64,000 bases of DNA from Tridacna crocea (taxonomy: Eukaryota > Mollusca > Bivalvia > Cardiida > Cardiidae), in the NCBI GenBank assembly GCA_943736015.1, contig OX031063.1:8599001-8663000 (forward strand). Reading direction: 5' to 3'. Both the position numbers and the translations under genes were made by a program. This document shows, piece after piece, positions 35,217 to 47,964 of the stretch (the first letter of the stretch is position 1; every line of letters starts with the position of its first letter). Under the pieces are notes generated by a model that saw only the letters and a program-made list of their open reading frames with translations, ran no database searches and had not been told where the DNA came from.

Positions 35217-35431
35217 CCCATTAACACTCAATCCTTCCTTTTGACAGCCCTGAGAATGAAGCCTTAAGAAAGCATTGTGGAAAAAGGAGAAAAAGCTGGT
35301 AACCAGTATTTTCTCCTTTGCCCACAATATTTTCTACTCTTCACAGAACAAATTTTTAATTTTCAGTCACTTTTATTTCGTCGTCTGCTTTCGATTTGGA
35401 CAAGCCCAAAATATTGTTGATTGGTAATGAG
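35217..35431. mobile_element. TTAA-target hairpin MITE
   Basis: Flanked by TTAA (35213-35216 and 35432-35435); begins CCCATTAACACTC and ends TTGGTAATGAG. The centre is AAAAGCTGGTAACCAGTATT. Confidence 0.65.
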
Positions 35432-37695
35432 TTAATCAAGAAATCAACCACTCCAGTCAACCACCAATTGATCACTTGCGACCAGTATTGATCGTTTATA
35501 GCCTGTTCCAGGTGCCAGCCAGGTCATTACCCATATTGACATACTCTTTGCCAACCTTGCACACTATATAACTAAATCATCGCAGGAATTAGTGCAAAAA
35601 ATATCTTTTGTAGCATTATGAGATACTTGAAATAAATATTTAAACTGGTATAAGGGTTATTCAGTAGATCTACATCCAATGATTTTTTTAGTGAATCCAT
35701 TTTCATGTTCTAAAGAAAATACTTAAACTCATCACACATCACCGTGCAGAATATAGTCCTTTTTTTCAATGTGTGAATCCAAGCCCTTGGTACAGCTGAA
35801 GGTACTTTTGCAGCCAGAATGGATCAAGATCACACTCAGTGTGACAAGTTGCCATGTAGAGTAAAACGTGACTTTAACATAACTAAAATGAAACATTCAA
35901 GTTGAATGTACAAATCCAATTATTGCTATTTTGATGTTAATTCTTTGGGGAGAATTCTTTCTTACAATGCAATATGGATCAAAGATCAGAGTGAACTTTC
36001 TGTGCAATCTGATCTTAATCAACACTGTCTGCAAAAGGTCCTTGGGTAGCACTTAGCAGCCTAAAGGTTAATACTTAATAGTATTGTGTCACTCTATAAA
36101 AGTTTAAAAATTATATAGACATACTTTCATGCTAAGGTTTGAATTACATAAAACAAAGTCACCGTCTTAATATGGGTTGAGCAGCAGTTCATAATAAGAA
36201 TTTAAAGAAGTAAAAATAATTATATAACTTGCTCTGTAAATGCACTTCTAATTCACAGGATCAAAACTATATTAAAGATGTCAAATCTATTTTTCTAAAA
36301 AGAAAGACGTATAAATGCATTCCTGTGGATCCGTTATCATAAATTTATCAACAAATTCAGCATTTCTTTTCTTTTTTCTGAAAAGTCACAAAATAAAATT
36401 CAAGGTATCAGAGGGACTATAAATGGAGTTTACATCTTGAAAACAAATTGTAAGCCAGTCTGAGTCCTTTAGGCTTCACGTAAATGGATGTCTAGTTCGC
36501 TATGCAAGACACGACTTTCCATCAAATACCTTCAGTTAAATTCCTGTACCGGGTTCGTACTTGATCGGGGCCGTTCGTAAATAAAATATTTCTTACCGTT
36601 GATGACAAGAGAGAAATACTGGTTCCAGGCGTTTCCACAACAAGATGCATATAACTCAAACATTAATTTTTTGGATAGACTGCACGATCTCCATTCTATA
36701 AAACGTTCTGCAAAAATGTTTCAAACCAATGAAAACGAGGGCAGTGTAAACAATGTTCATACGCTACATTTTGAAAAAATAAAAGAACAAACTTTGTTCC
36801 AGTATTTAAAGTATTTCAGATTGACAATTTTTTAGTTTTGGTGAAATTTCGATACAGAATTCATCCTTAATTTGTACGGTTTGTTCAGGGTCAGAGTTTA
36901 TCTGATTTGTAGGTCTCCGTTATTCGCTCAAATCACCAGCCATGCAAAAATGAAAGTAAGTGCGCATGCGTCGTTACGGATGATGTATTTGGTTCCGGTC
37001 AAAACGATCACAGTAAGCGGATTTGCTATAGCATAAGGCTGCCGAGTGCGACCCGCTGACCTTTTACGGACAGAACGTGCAGTCTGATCTTGGATCTACT
37101 CTGTCCGATAAAAATTATACCCATAAATAAAGCTTTGAAATGTAAATATATATATATATATATATATTTTTTTTTGTTATTTTATTATCGAATTGAAAAC
37201 TTCATTTCAGATGTTAGCAGGATAAGGGTTAAACTCGTAATACAAACAAACCAAACCAAACTACCCTCTGAGACAAGACATTTTGTCTATTTTTTTTTTT
37301 TTTTTTCATACTACTTGCAATTTAGACGAATGTTTTATATTACTATGTGGCATACATTAAGGCACTTTTTTCCCAGAGAGCCAGCCATATTTTGTGAATG
37401 CAAATAAAGTAAATGCGTCGAATGTGAAATTCTGTCCAACGCAATGGTGATTTTGACGAAAGAGAAAACGCTACGGTTAATTCTATTGCACAAAATGGTA
37501 AATCTATGCTCAAAGCGGAGTGGTATGAAATGCAGTTTGTACCAAGTGACTGTATAACGGCGAAGCATCGTCATTCCTTTAGAATGTCAGGTCTTCCCAC
37601 AAGTTTGTTTCATGAAGCCACAGTATTGAATGTACTGTATTTGGAAATCTTAAGGACTGACATGTTTGGCCCCCACCCCTCATCCCAAACAAACT

Positions 37696-38440
37696 TTTTG
37701 TTGTGAACAGTTTTTGGCAAACTTACGATGAAGCAGCGAAATGTGTAGTGCAAGAGTATAATAAACGTGAACAGTTGGAGCAAAACAAATAGACATTATC
37801 TGTTTTGCTCCTACTTTTCATCTTTTGTTGTGAATTATTTTGGCAAACTTACGATTAAACAGATAGACATTATCTGTTTTGCTCCTACTTTTCATCTTTT
37901 GTTGTGAATTGTTTTGGCAAACTTACGATGAGAGAGCGAAATGTGTAGAGCAAGAGTATAATAAAGTTGAATAGTAGGAGCAAAACAGATAGACATAAAT
38001 GTTGTTGTCTGTTTTGCTCCTACTGTTTAACGTTTTGCAAAAACTGTTTTTGGCAAATTTACGATGGAGCAGCGTAATGTGTAGAGCAAGAGATGAACAG
38101 TAGGAGCTTAACAGATAAATGTCGTTGTTTGTTTTGCTCCTACTGTTCAACCTTCTGTTGTGAACTGTTTTTGGCAAACTTACGATGAAGCAGCTAAATG
38201 TGTAGAGCAAGAGTATGATAAAGTTAAACAGTAGGAGCAAAAAAAAATAGACATAAATGCAGGTATTGTGCTCCTACTGTTAAACCTTTTATTGTGCATT
38301 GTCTTTGGCAAATTTATGATGAAGCAGCGGAATATGTAGAGCCAGAGTATAATAGAGTTGGACAGTAGGAGCAAAACAGATACAGACATAAATGCATTTA
38401 TCTGTTTTGCTCCTTCTGTTTATTTTTTGTTGTGAACTTC
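37696..38440. repeat. Hairpin satellite array, module 3
   Basis: Monomers begin near 37720, 37848 (short), 37921, 38058, 38178 and 38310. The short monomer duplicates the TAGACATTATCTGTTTTGCT segment, so the monomer number has changed relative to module 2. Confidence 0.8.
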
Positions 38441-39045
38441 TGGCATATGTCAATGAACTTGAAGCTTTTCAACTATCATTGATATTGTTGTTGGTTTCCA
38501 AAAGAAAATTACAGTAACTATATGGTGGATAATAGTGTTGATTATTTCTTTTACCGTGTTAGTACTCGTATATAAACTCCCTCATGTCATGTGACTTTCA
38601 TTAAGTTTTCAGTCCATCCTGTATAAGTCATACAAAAGCTACATGTAGCTTGATATTTAAAGAAAATTGGCTTGTAAGATGCAAGCCGAGAAAAGGGTTA
38701 AATTGCTTGCTGGTCGTAAATCGCAAAATTGAGGGTGTCCTCATGATATTTTACCATCAATTTATGTTTTGCATGTGATAAAATTATTGTGGCTTGTGAA
38801 CGAAGAATATCTTCTTTGGCTATTTATGTTTATACAAGCTCACTTTTGAATTTAAGATACAATTAATCTTTTGTTCCCTGCTGAAGAGAATCGATGTTGG
38901 GATAATTAAACAAACTATTCATCTTTTACTTTTCTTACGTTTATTTTCATACACACTTTCAAAACAAACAAAACATAAAGTCAACAATAGTAACAACAAA
39001 TACAATAAATAGATAGCACTTTTTAGAACAATATTTAAAATGACT

Positions 39046-42000
39046 TTAAAAGTTCAATGTCTTTCGTCTGCTGAACTTGGCATGTGGTTTCTTGCTCTCT
39101 CCTGCTGCCCAGGATTTGGACTTCTTACGGAAGTGACGTAAATCTTCGCCGTGATCTGCGTGTAACATAGGCTTGTAGTTCATTGGTTGGCATAGGTCTG
39201 AAGTCATTTGTTGTGTGAAATAGAAAGTCTTGTAGCCGCCGTCAAGGAGATAAATCTCGGGAAAGTTCAGTTTGGGATAATTGTCTTTATTGAGTTCTCT
39301 GTCTTGGCTTCTCAGAAATCGGTACCTATATCAAAGGCAAAGATTACCAATAATCAGTAATGAAGGTTTTTGACACTTTTTTATGCGTTATTGACCCAAG
39401 AATAAAAAAACACACTGTTTTTCTTCCGGGGGTCGATTATTACTGCAAGCTAGTGAAAAGTTGAGCTGTACATAAAATGACGTAAGCTGATAGTCAATAT
39501 CTATTAGTCCTTTTGGTCGAAATCGGTACCTGCTTTATTACTGAAATGCAATCGTTGATTCAAAGCATTTGCAGACGACAAGTTAGTTGCGATTTCTGAA
39601 TAATTGAACTTGTTTTAATAGAAACATTGTAAGAAAAGGAAAGTATTTGGTTACTCATGTTTTTGTTTCCTTTCCCACAATGCCTTCAAAAGACTTTTCC
39701 AATCGGTCGTGAAAACTCGTGATGGTATGTCTAAAAGAACAGAACTGACAATGCATTTAAGCGCATTTAAGCTTAGGCGATAAGTTACTTGAGAGTAGAA
39801 AAGAAACTTGGATCTCCGGCCCAAAGTCAAACACTATTCAGCATTATCATAAAAGTGTACAGTGAATATATATATATTCGTAGACGACAAGTTAGTTGAA
39901 CTTTAGTCTTTTATATGATAGAGCAAGTACCCATGTACCATAAAAAACTTTTTCTCACACAAAACTATACATACATATATGTATATTGATAAATATTACC
40001 TCGATAAGAGATCCGTTTTTTAATTAAATAAGATTTTGGTTTCATGTACTTACATTTTTGGACCACGTTCGGAGGAGAATTCACAATGGAAGATAAGTAT
40101 ATGAGGTTTTTCGGATGTAGTTGGTTTCTGCAGTAAACTGTAAACATCGTCTTTTGTGTAGAGATTGACAGCTCCCTTTATGTGGCCTCCCTCGTATTCA
40201 TACGGGTATCTACAGTCAACAACAGTCACGTGACCAAGTTTTTCGTCGTAATCTCCATTCAAGACATCGACGAGTGTTTCAGTCGATATAGACTTGAGGT
40301 CGCTGTGTTTCCCGGGAATTGTGGGTAATGTGTAGTCTCGTGATCCGTCAGCAATGAGGTCTGTATCGGTTGTCAGTTTGTCAACAGCATCGATGATAAC
40401 TTCTGACGATTCCTGCTAAGAAAAAAACGATTGTAATTTACTCAAACTTCCGTAAAAAATACAGTTATGGCTGCTTTTATAAATCTAAGACATATAGGGA
40501 ACTAACGTAGAACCTGTTTATGATATGTAGAACCAAAGCGCAATCAGGACTTGTGCCCTTAAAGTGACGAAATAGTCTTGACACACATATGTTTGATTTA
40601 CTTTTCTGTAATCAAGCAAGTCTTCATTGTTATTTATTACTTTCAATTTCAATAAATTTTATTCATTTCCTCCACGTATGAACAACATACAGAATGGTAA
40701 AACAAAAAAAAAAGAGAGGGAAAAAGGGTAGATAGTTTAGAGGAGAGGTTATGAAAGGGAAGGGTAAAATTTGATTAAAAAGGAAAATTCAATAAAAGCT
40801 TGTAACAGGTACATATCTTAATTCTTTACCAAACGACAAAAAAATTAGTCAAAACTGAAAGCATTTACAGTCGACAAAATAGATGTGAATCACAACCTGA
40901 AACTTGATTTGGAAAGGACAGAAAACATTGTGGGAAAAGGAGAAAATGCTGGTAACCAGCATTTTCTTCTTTTCCCACAGTGCTGTCAGAGCCTTTCTTT
41001 CCTAGAGTCGTTAAAAGTCGGGATTCTGAAAGAACAATGAGAAATGCTCACAGACGTCTCAAACATTATCTAAAATCAGAGTTCTTATATACCGCAGCCT
41101 GTGCATCCTTGGCAGGCTGAAATGGTCGTTACCGTTAGGGTTGTTACCCTGATGTATCAAACCGCTTTTTTACAAGACAAGGTTCATTGATAAACATATT
41201 AAATTAATTACCTCTGTTATATCTAGTCGACCTCGTTTTGTTGCTCGAAGGTTAATGAATAGATCACTATCGTCATCGGCTGAACGCTTTATTCCAGAAA
41301 ACAAACTTCTTCTGATTCCAGATTTCGGGCTAGTGCTTGTACGCCTGCAGCGTGGAATTTCAATCTGAAATAATGAAAAAACATCATTATATTTAAATCG
41401 GAAGTTTCCTATCAATCAACATTTTTACCAGCCCATATGAAAGCTGCTGCAGACGACAAATTATGAAACCAGCATGGTAGGGACTATTTCCTACAGGTGG
41501 GATTGTTAAAAGAAAATACAGTTATTTCTAGAAAAGGGCATATTGCACCATTTTAAATGAACGAAAGTAAATTTATGCAGAACAAGGTGAAAAATGGAAT
41601 GAGAATTCTAAAACAATCCCTTGAATGCAATGAATGGGTATGAAATTAGCACTATGGGTAGGAAATGATCGCTGTGAGTAAAAAAATGGCCAAAATATTA
41701 GAATTGATGGATGCGAAGAGACCAAATATTGTACGAAATGGCCCAGGTACAAAATGACCTAGTTACGAAATGACTTGAAACAATAATTGGAGTGCAACAC
41801 GCGAAAAGGTGCATTCGGACATTTGCGTAAAGTGTCGTCCCGGATTAGCCTGCGCAGTCCGCGCAGGCTAATCCGAGACGGCACTTTACGACTACATTAG
41901 ATTTTGTGCTACAGTAGACTTGCGTAAAACAGAAAATCACATAAAATCGGAGAGTGTCGTTTTGGATTAGCCTCTGCGGACTGCGCAGGCGAATCCGAGA

Positions 42001-42973
42001 CGACACTTTACGCAAATGTCCGAATGACCCTTTTCGCGTGTTGCACCCCAATATGGCAGCCTCCATAGGTACTTTTCAAAAGCTAATACAAATATACTCC
42101 CGCCGCTCATGCGGCGCCACAATAACGCAGCATATAGTGTACCGCCAAATGGTCAATTTCACTTGGGGTTTGTTTAAATCTCCTACTTTTTCGGGAACTT
42201 TAAAAAAAGCCGATTTGAAAAATAGTTACTGTACGTTACTTACGGAAAAATTAGCTGTGGTTTTGTCTGCAGTTTCGAGAGATTTACTGTATGGTGTAAT
42301 GATTTCGGCGAGTTCGTTTTCGTTCCAATCTGTGGCTGTCGTTCTAGCAGGTGAGTCAAATACATCGTCGAATAATTTTTTTCTGTAATTAAAAATAGGT
42401 AGCTGTTAAAATGCTTGTCTAGTGAACATGTGAATGGTATTTGTGTAAAATACATGAAGTTGAGTGAACAATGTATTTCGAATTATCAGAATCTCAAATC
42501 AAGACATGATATCCGCTGAAGACGGATCTTGAAAACAAGTATCTTGATCAAGATAAAAACAAAGTACATGTAGTATTATAAATAAGTGTGGCAAAAACAG
42601 TCGCCATCTACGTTTTTTGAAGCGACAAAGAAACAAATACTGCACTTCTCTGACTTTTCCTTATTCATGATTGTTTACGATACAACACGTATTGTATCGT
42701 TCCATTGCATTACCTAGCGAAAAATGAAAATATTTGATAAAATCGAACGTTCGCTTTTCTTGAATATTTTGCAGTGGCCCGTGCAGCCGTCCATACTGTC
42801 AATTCTGTCCCCAAAACACTGGTTGCTCTTCCACAAAAACATCGTCGAAACAGTGGTGAGACAGCATTCCCTATCAATAATCTTTTAGAATATTAGCCCA
42901 GACTGCACCAGCAACCAGCGTCTGTGCTCTTTCAAGAGGTCATAAATGCAACAGCTATTTACCTCAAAGCCAT
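39046..42973 (-). CDS. CDC25: M-phase inducer phosphatase CDC25, copy 3 (intact)
   Basis: Exons are 42973-42963, 42382-42244, 41364-41212, 40412-40054 and 39325-39046; lengths and phases are identical to copy 1, giving 313 residues. [13 protein letters not shown] and [10 protein letters not shown] are complete (Cys211 and Arg217). Where copy 2 has a stop, this copy keeps the Tyr codon. Relative to copy 1 it carries small changes in the N-terminal part (SGIKRSADDDSD, KRGRLD) and FTQQ for LNQQ in the last exon. The start has an in-frame stop a few codons upstream, as in copies 1 and 2. Intron 2 contains the GCAACACGCG element and intron 3 a LINE tail. The poly(A) signal is at 38940-38945. Function is as for copy 1, acting on inhibitory phosphates of cyclin-dependent kinases. 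Confidence 0.9.
40640..40805 (-). mobile_element. LINE 3'-tail fragment in CDC25-3 intron 3
   Basis: Same fragment as 18270-18440; minus-strand end AATAAAATTTATTGAAATTG. Confidence 0.45.
40830..41035. mobile_element. TTAA-family hairpin MITE in CDC25-3 intron 3
   Basis: Matches 18455-18650; GGGAAAAGGAGAAAATGCTG and its complement at the centre. Confidence 0.55.
41789..42048. mobile_element. GCAACACGCG inverted-repeat element in CDC25-3 intron 2
   Basis: Same insertion as 19384-19643, with ends AGTGCAACACGCGAAAAGGT and TTTTCGCGTGTTGCACCCC. The sharing marks modules 2 and 3 as sisters. Confidence 0.65.
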
Positions 42974-43963
42974 TAGGATTCCTTCGAATTACTATGAAAA
43001 AAGATGAGTGATATGATATATTGATCCGTGACTGAATTGTTCAACAATTCAGATAGAAAAGAATTCTGATCTACAGAAATTTTTCCACATATTTATATTG
43101 AGGTACAAGTCCAATTACCCGGATGTCATTATATACCGGAGGCCTTGAGAAATTTAAAGTCAGAGTAACAGTATAGCTAACCAAGATATGCTCAAAGCGA
43201 CGGGGACAGTAATTATCTCATGTAGTAATTAGTTATAATGTATGTTTTAACCGTAATTAGTGTAGTATGGACAGTTTTACAAATGTTTGACTAATTATAA
43301 AGTTTTATCTTTCACGTATCTGACGGATTTGTTAAAACTTCGTCGGTATGACGTGAATGATTAGTTTGATTATTTTTGTCATAAAAAACATCACTTGCTC
43401 TTCAGAAAACTCCCTTTTTTATATAACAGTTGTTTATATTTGATGTTTTTTTTTTTGGAATTTTAATTCATTATCAGACGTCAAACATATAATCAAAAAA
43501 GAGATTAAATTTTTACTGGTATTTTCTCCATTTGCCTCAGTGTTTTCAAAACGCTCCTTTTCTCTGGGTTTAAAATCACAAATAACAACAAATAACACAG
43601 TTACGTGGTTAAGACTAAATGCAATAATTTTAGATGCTTCATTTTAAAATACCACCCCACTCCCCCCACCTCTCGTAGAAAACAGCATTTTCTCCTTTTA
43701 CCACAATCGTTTCAAAAGGGACGTGAAAACCAAATATAAAAGGTTCGTAAAAACAAGGGATTGTTTAGAAAAGACTTAAATACTAGTATGTAACAGTAGC
43801 TCCCAACTGTTATTATTGAACATCACATTTTTAGTAAGAAAAATTGTTCTAATTTCTAAATCAGACTGATGGAGTTCACATCATTTATCAGACAGAAGTT
43901 CGCCAACCTGCTGTTTATGTCACTTTTCTTTTTCCACATCGTGCGAAATTATCATACTACATA

Positions 43964-45811
43964 GAACAGAACAGAACAGAACAGAAATTTTATTTAGACT
44001 CTTAAGCATATAAGCTTAATGGTCATAGAAGTATAGTACAAAGCATGCAATATATATAACATATGTCAATATACAAATATTAAAGAAAATTAATAATTTC
44101 ACTAATTATTTAAGTAACTAAGTGGACATTCTTTTACGTATCTTTAAATGTGAGAGTGATTTAAATACTATTTGTCTTTTCCTGCAATGTTTTGTATCGT
44201 AAATGGAATTAAAAATTTAGTTAAGAGTTTTCGACGAGTTTTGACATGATTGAACGCTGTGTTAAAGACTAAAATTGTATTGTAACTAAAACCCATATTC
44301 CATGGTAGTAATATGACAAACATTAATATTAACAGAATTTTTGACTGGTCCAACTTGAAAGCACATGCACACAACAAAATTTATGTAACTCAAGAATTAA
44401 TATTTGTTTCAAGCAGGCCAGAAACCCTAAACATAAAACATACTGAGAAAAGAAGAAAATGTTGTTAACAAGAATGACATTTTGTTTTATCGAGATTAGG
44501 GCTTTAGAAAACATTGAGGCTAATTGCATCAATTTATAAGAGATACACAAAGAAATGTATTAACAACCATGATACATATTTACAACACACAACTGTACAA
44601 ATATATTTTTGTAACTCATACTTTTGAAAACATTGTGGTACACTTAATACTATATATGTCCGCAAATATAAAATTAAATAAAATAGCTTACAGACAACAA
44701 TGTGTTGTTGTTTCATTAACCCATTACTACATAGGTACGACTTGGGACTTCTGAAAAACATTGTGGTAGGTTTTATTGATCTATAAAAGCAATGGAAGAA
44801 ATGTAACACGAAGTCATAGTAGATTTTATCATACCAGTTAAATGCACTAGTAAACTCTTCTGTTTCTATAACTTGTGCTTTTGAAAACATTAATATAATG
44901 ACTGTTACAATACCTGTGAAAATCAATACGATAACGTAACAACTGCCGTTAATCACTGCGCTAGTTTTGGAAACAGTTACAAAGATGACTGGCTACTTGT
45001 ACTACTACTAATCCGCTATAATTGGTTTGAAAAACATTGTAAAAGATGACAAAATAACATAAAAAAGCTAATAATAAAAACTATTAATCAACCTTGATAC
45101 GATAATTCCTTTCTAAAATAGGTTGGAAAGCCTTGTGTACAAAGGAGCAGATATTGATTACCAGTATTTTCTCCTTTGACACCACGCCTTCCATACTCGT
45201 TTCCTTCAGGGTTGTAGGAAGTCGGCCTGTGTGGCAGAGGATCAATAATAATTTGGAAGGTAGCCTAATGATAACGTGTACATATAACCGTACTACCTTG
45301 TAACTTTCTGTCTTTAATAAAAGAAAGACAGTATCTGCTAGATTATTGCTATGATCATGGTATCATGGAAATATAATTACAACATTTGTTCAGTATAAAA
45401 ATAGTCTTTAAGCATAAAAGGACTACTGCCTAACTAAGTAGTGATTTTGTCTCATCCGAAATGCCTTTTCAAAATATACCGCCAATTTCATTAATTCTCG
45501 TTTCCTACTTGTCTTTAAAAGTTCTATGAATTTATACATACTTGGGTGATTGACATAATATTTTGCAATGTATTGCGATCTTATATTTTTGAAAAATGGG
45601 CATATGAGTGTAAAATGGTATTCGTCCTCTATATCTTGTAGTGAGCAAAGTTCGCAGTGTCTAATATTTCTTGGAGTATTATTATGTCTTCCGGTTTCTA
45701 TCTTAAGATCATGAGATGAGAGTCTAATTTTACTAATGATATTCCTTTGTTTTCTGTTTTCGAGAATAAGAATATAACTAGAAATTTCGTAGCTATCTTT
45801 TAAATTGTAAA
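43964..45811 (-). mobile_element. 5'-truncated LINE with 92-bp target duplication
   Basis: A perfect 92-bp direct repeat flanks it (43872-43963 and 45812-45903); module 2 has a single copy (about 21450-21545). The minus strand ends in AATAAAATTTC and then a TGTTC tandem tail, a LINE-type 3' end. From 45810 to 45423 the minus strand reads the C-terminal region found after the reverse transcriptase in non-LTR elements: SKIRLSSHDLKIETGRHNN, CELCSLQDIEDEYHF, ICPFF, stop TAG at 45423-45425. Everything upstream, including the reverse transcriptase core, is absent. About 1.4 kb lies between the stop and the tail, with worn TTAA-family MITE traces (about 44330-44530, 44710-44770 and 45115-45230). Confidence 0.75.
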
Positions 45812-46131
45812 GAGTTCACATCATTTATCAGACAGAAGTTCGCCAACCTGCTGTTTATGTCACTTTTCTTTTTCCACATCGTGCGAAATTATCATACTAC
45901 ATATACAGGCGTGGTCAGGATTAAAATATTTGTACGCTCAGTGAGTAACGAAGTGCCGATTAGCACGAAGCGGGAAGGGGTGGCATTTATTGTAATGCAT
46001 GGAGAAATTTCCTAGTCATCAGTGCACAAGTTTATCCCTTCTATTTAGTTTGAAAAGTCACGCAAATCTAAAGAAAAAAAACATATGAAAGTTGTGATTT
46101 ATTTCTTTGGTCACGCAATTTGTTCTACTAT

Positions 46132-46318
46132 AGCTCCAGATAAAAGGGGAGATGGTATTCTAATTCCGTTATTTCTCTTCCAAACCCTATGTTGTGGGTA
46201 CTCATTAGAATTGTCTCAATGAGACGATTCTAATGAGTACCCACAACATAGGGTTTAGTGGAGAATAATAAATATTTTCAATTCTGAAACCAAGATCACT
46301 CCCTCTATCTGCAGCTCT
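46132..46318. mobile_element. AGCTCC-ended palindromic MITE, module 3
   Basis: Same element and position as 24101-24287. Confidence 0.65.
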
Positions 46319-46599
46319 GTTATATATACATGTGCGTACTGTGTGCAGAGCGCGCTATGCCCTTGTACTAGACTAAGCAAATAAAACGGATTTTGTCAGT
46401 TTATCACACTTATGAAATTTGGATTACCATTATATGGAATTGTATCTTGCTTTCAGCACATGTTCTATACGCAATGCAGAATCCTTTATATGTTGTTTTG
46501 CTACAGAAAGTGCATTATTTATCAAAATCATGTTAATAGTTTCCGTGTATGTTTGCTGCAATAGATCGAATAAATATCTCTCTTTGTTATCAAAAGAAC

Positions 46600-46815
46600 A
46601 TTACTCCTTTACCCAACGACAAAACTTTCGATTTTTCCGAATTGAGAGTATTTGCAGACGACATAACTCAGAAATTGAAATTTGTTTCTAGCAGGATTGA
46701 AAACATTGTGGGAAAAGGAGAAAATGCTTGTTACCAGCATTTTCTCCTTTTCTCAATGTTTTCAAAAGGCTTCTATCTCAGGGTCGTTAAAAAAAAACCA
46801 GGGATTGTGCTGTAA
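46600..46815. mobile_element. TTAA-family hairpin MITE
   Basis: Matches 24568-24785; contains TTTGCAGACGACATAACTCA and the GGGAAAAGGAGAAAATGCTT hairpin. Confidence 0.55.
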
Positions 46816-47964
46816 AGGATTAATGTCTATTGAAGATTACGTTATTGCAGGTGCATGTTTACGGTTACATAGTTTGTAACGCTTAACCAGCCTAAAAAAG
46901 TTCATGAAATGTTCATGCAGATAGAAAGAGTCCGAATAAGGCTATTCCAATTGTTTTTTTTTTTTGAGAAAAATACCTCCTTATTTAACAGTGTAGATCC
47001 TAGATAAGACCGCACGCTTTGATCAGCCTGATCCTGATCTGCATTGTTTGCAAAATGCAAGTGATTTCTTGCTTAGCAGCTTCAGCGTTAAGAAGGCTTT
47101 GAACAAAAAAAAAATACATGTAAACATTCGCCAAGTCCTAGTATTTCAGTCATTGATATCGAGGATGTCAATGGTTTTCGAATCTTCACTCATGCGTACA
47201 TGATTGTGTGTTTCTTTCCGAGGATTAAAGATAATGATTGGGATAGAATTCATTTATATTACATTTCATGTGTTTATTTTTAGAAATGTTATGGGTAAAG
47301 AAATAAATTAAGCTGGGGTGGGGGAGGTAATTATTTCCCCGTCACAGTAAATATTTTCCTCCTGCCGAAAATCTGGAACTACATTCATCCGGTTAATTGA
47401 CTTGAGATCACTAGTTTTAAAAGTGGCATTCGTTGACAAAATAATCACAGGAAATATAATATATAACTTATTTCATCAGCTTGTGGTTAACATGGGGAAA
47501 TATTTGCCGAAAAAGGGAAAGTTAAGAAGGAAGATAGAAATTGTGTTACTTGTAAGAGTAGATTAACCCTTATCCTGCTAAATAACTAAAATGAAATTTC
47601 TAATTCGATTTTGAAACCCCAAATATTGCTATTTCAAGGCTATTTGGGGGGAATTTTATATCTCCTCATCGGACGGTGTAGATCTAAGATCAGACTATCC
47701 CTTCTGCCCAGTCTGATCTTCATCTACATTGTCCGCAGTAGGTCAGCGAGTCCCTCCTAGCTAATTAAAGGTTAAAGATAAAACTGTAAAACAGTGGTGG
47801 ATGCAGATCCTGGTACTATCAAAATATCCGTCAATGCACAGATTTATCAAGGTCACGTGATTTCTAAAGTGCTCGTGCTGAATGGTTTGCCACAAGTTCA
47901 TTACAAACGGATTCTATTTCATTTAGACATTTAGATTTCAGTATTGTACAAGCTTTCTGATCAC

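Larger units (their letters stand above)
31506..37033. other. Module-2-specific 5.5-kb stretch
   Basis: Unlike the rest of the array, this block has no counterpart in the other modules. I find no coding exon with convincing splice sites or a recognisable domain. It contains tRNA-like and SINE pieces (31790-31855 and about 32690-32925), TTAA-family MITEs (33121-33345 and 35217-35431) and second-family hairpins (32430-32500 and 35810-36060). Near its right end are a GCGCATGCG palindrome (36963-36971, NRF1-like) and an ATGAAAGTAAGTG string. It replaces the last GCNT exon and may be the original flank of the array or an inserted segment. Confidence 0.5.
42974..47964. other. Head-to-head gap between CDC25-3 and GCNT-3
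   Basis: 5.0 kb, of which 1.94 kb is a LINE plus its extra target copy. The rest parallels modules 1 and 2: AGCTCC palindrome (46132-46318), TTAA-family MITE (about 46600-46815), second-family hairpins (46985-47060 and 47665-47745) and E-box at 47853-47860. Confidence 0.6.

Noticed and set aside
36599-36835. 78-residue plus-strand frame
   Set aside because: No domain recognised, no splice support and no second copy to test conservation.
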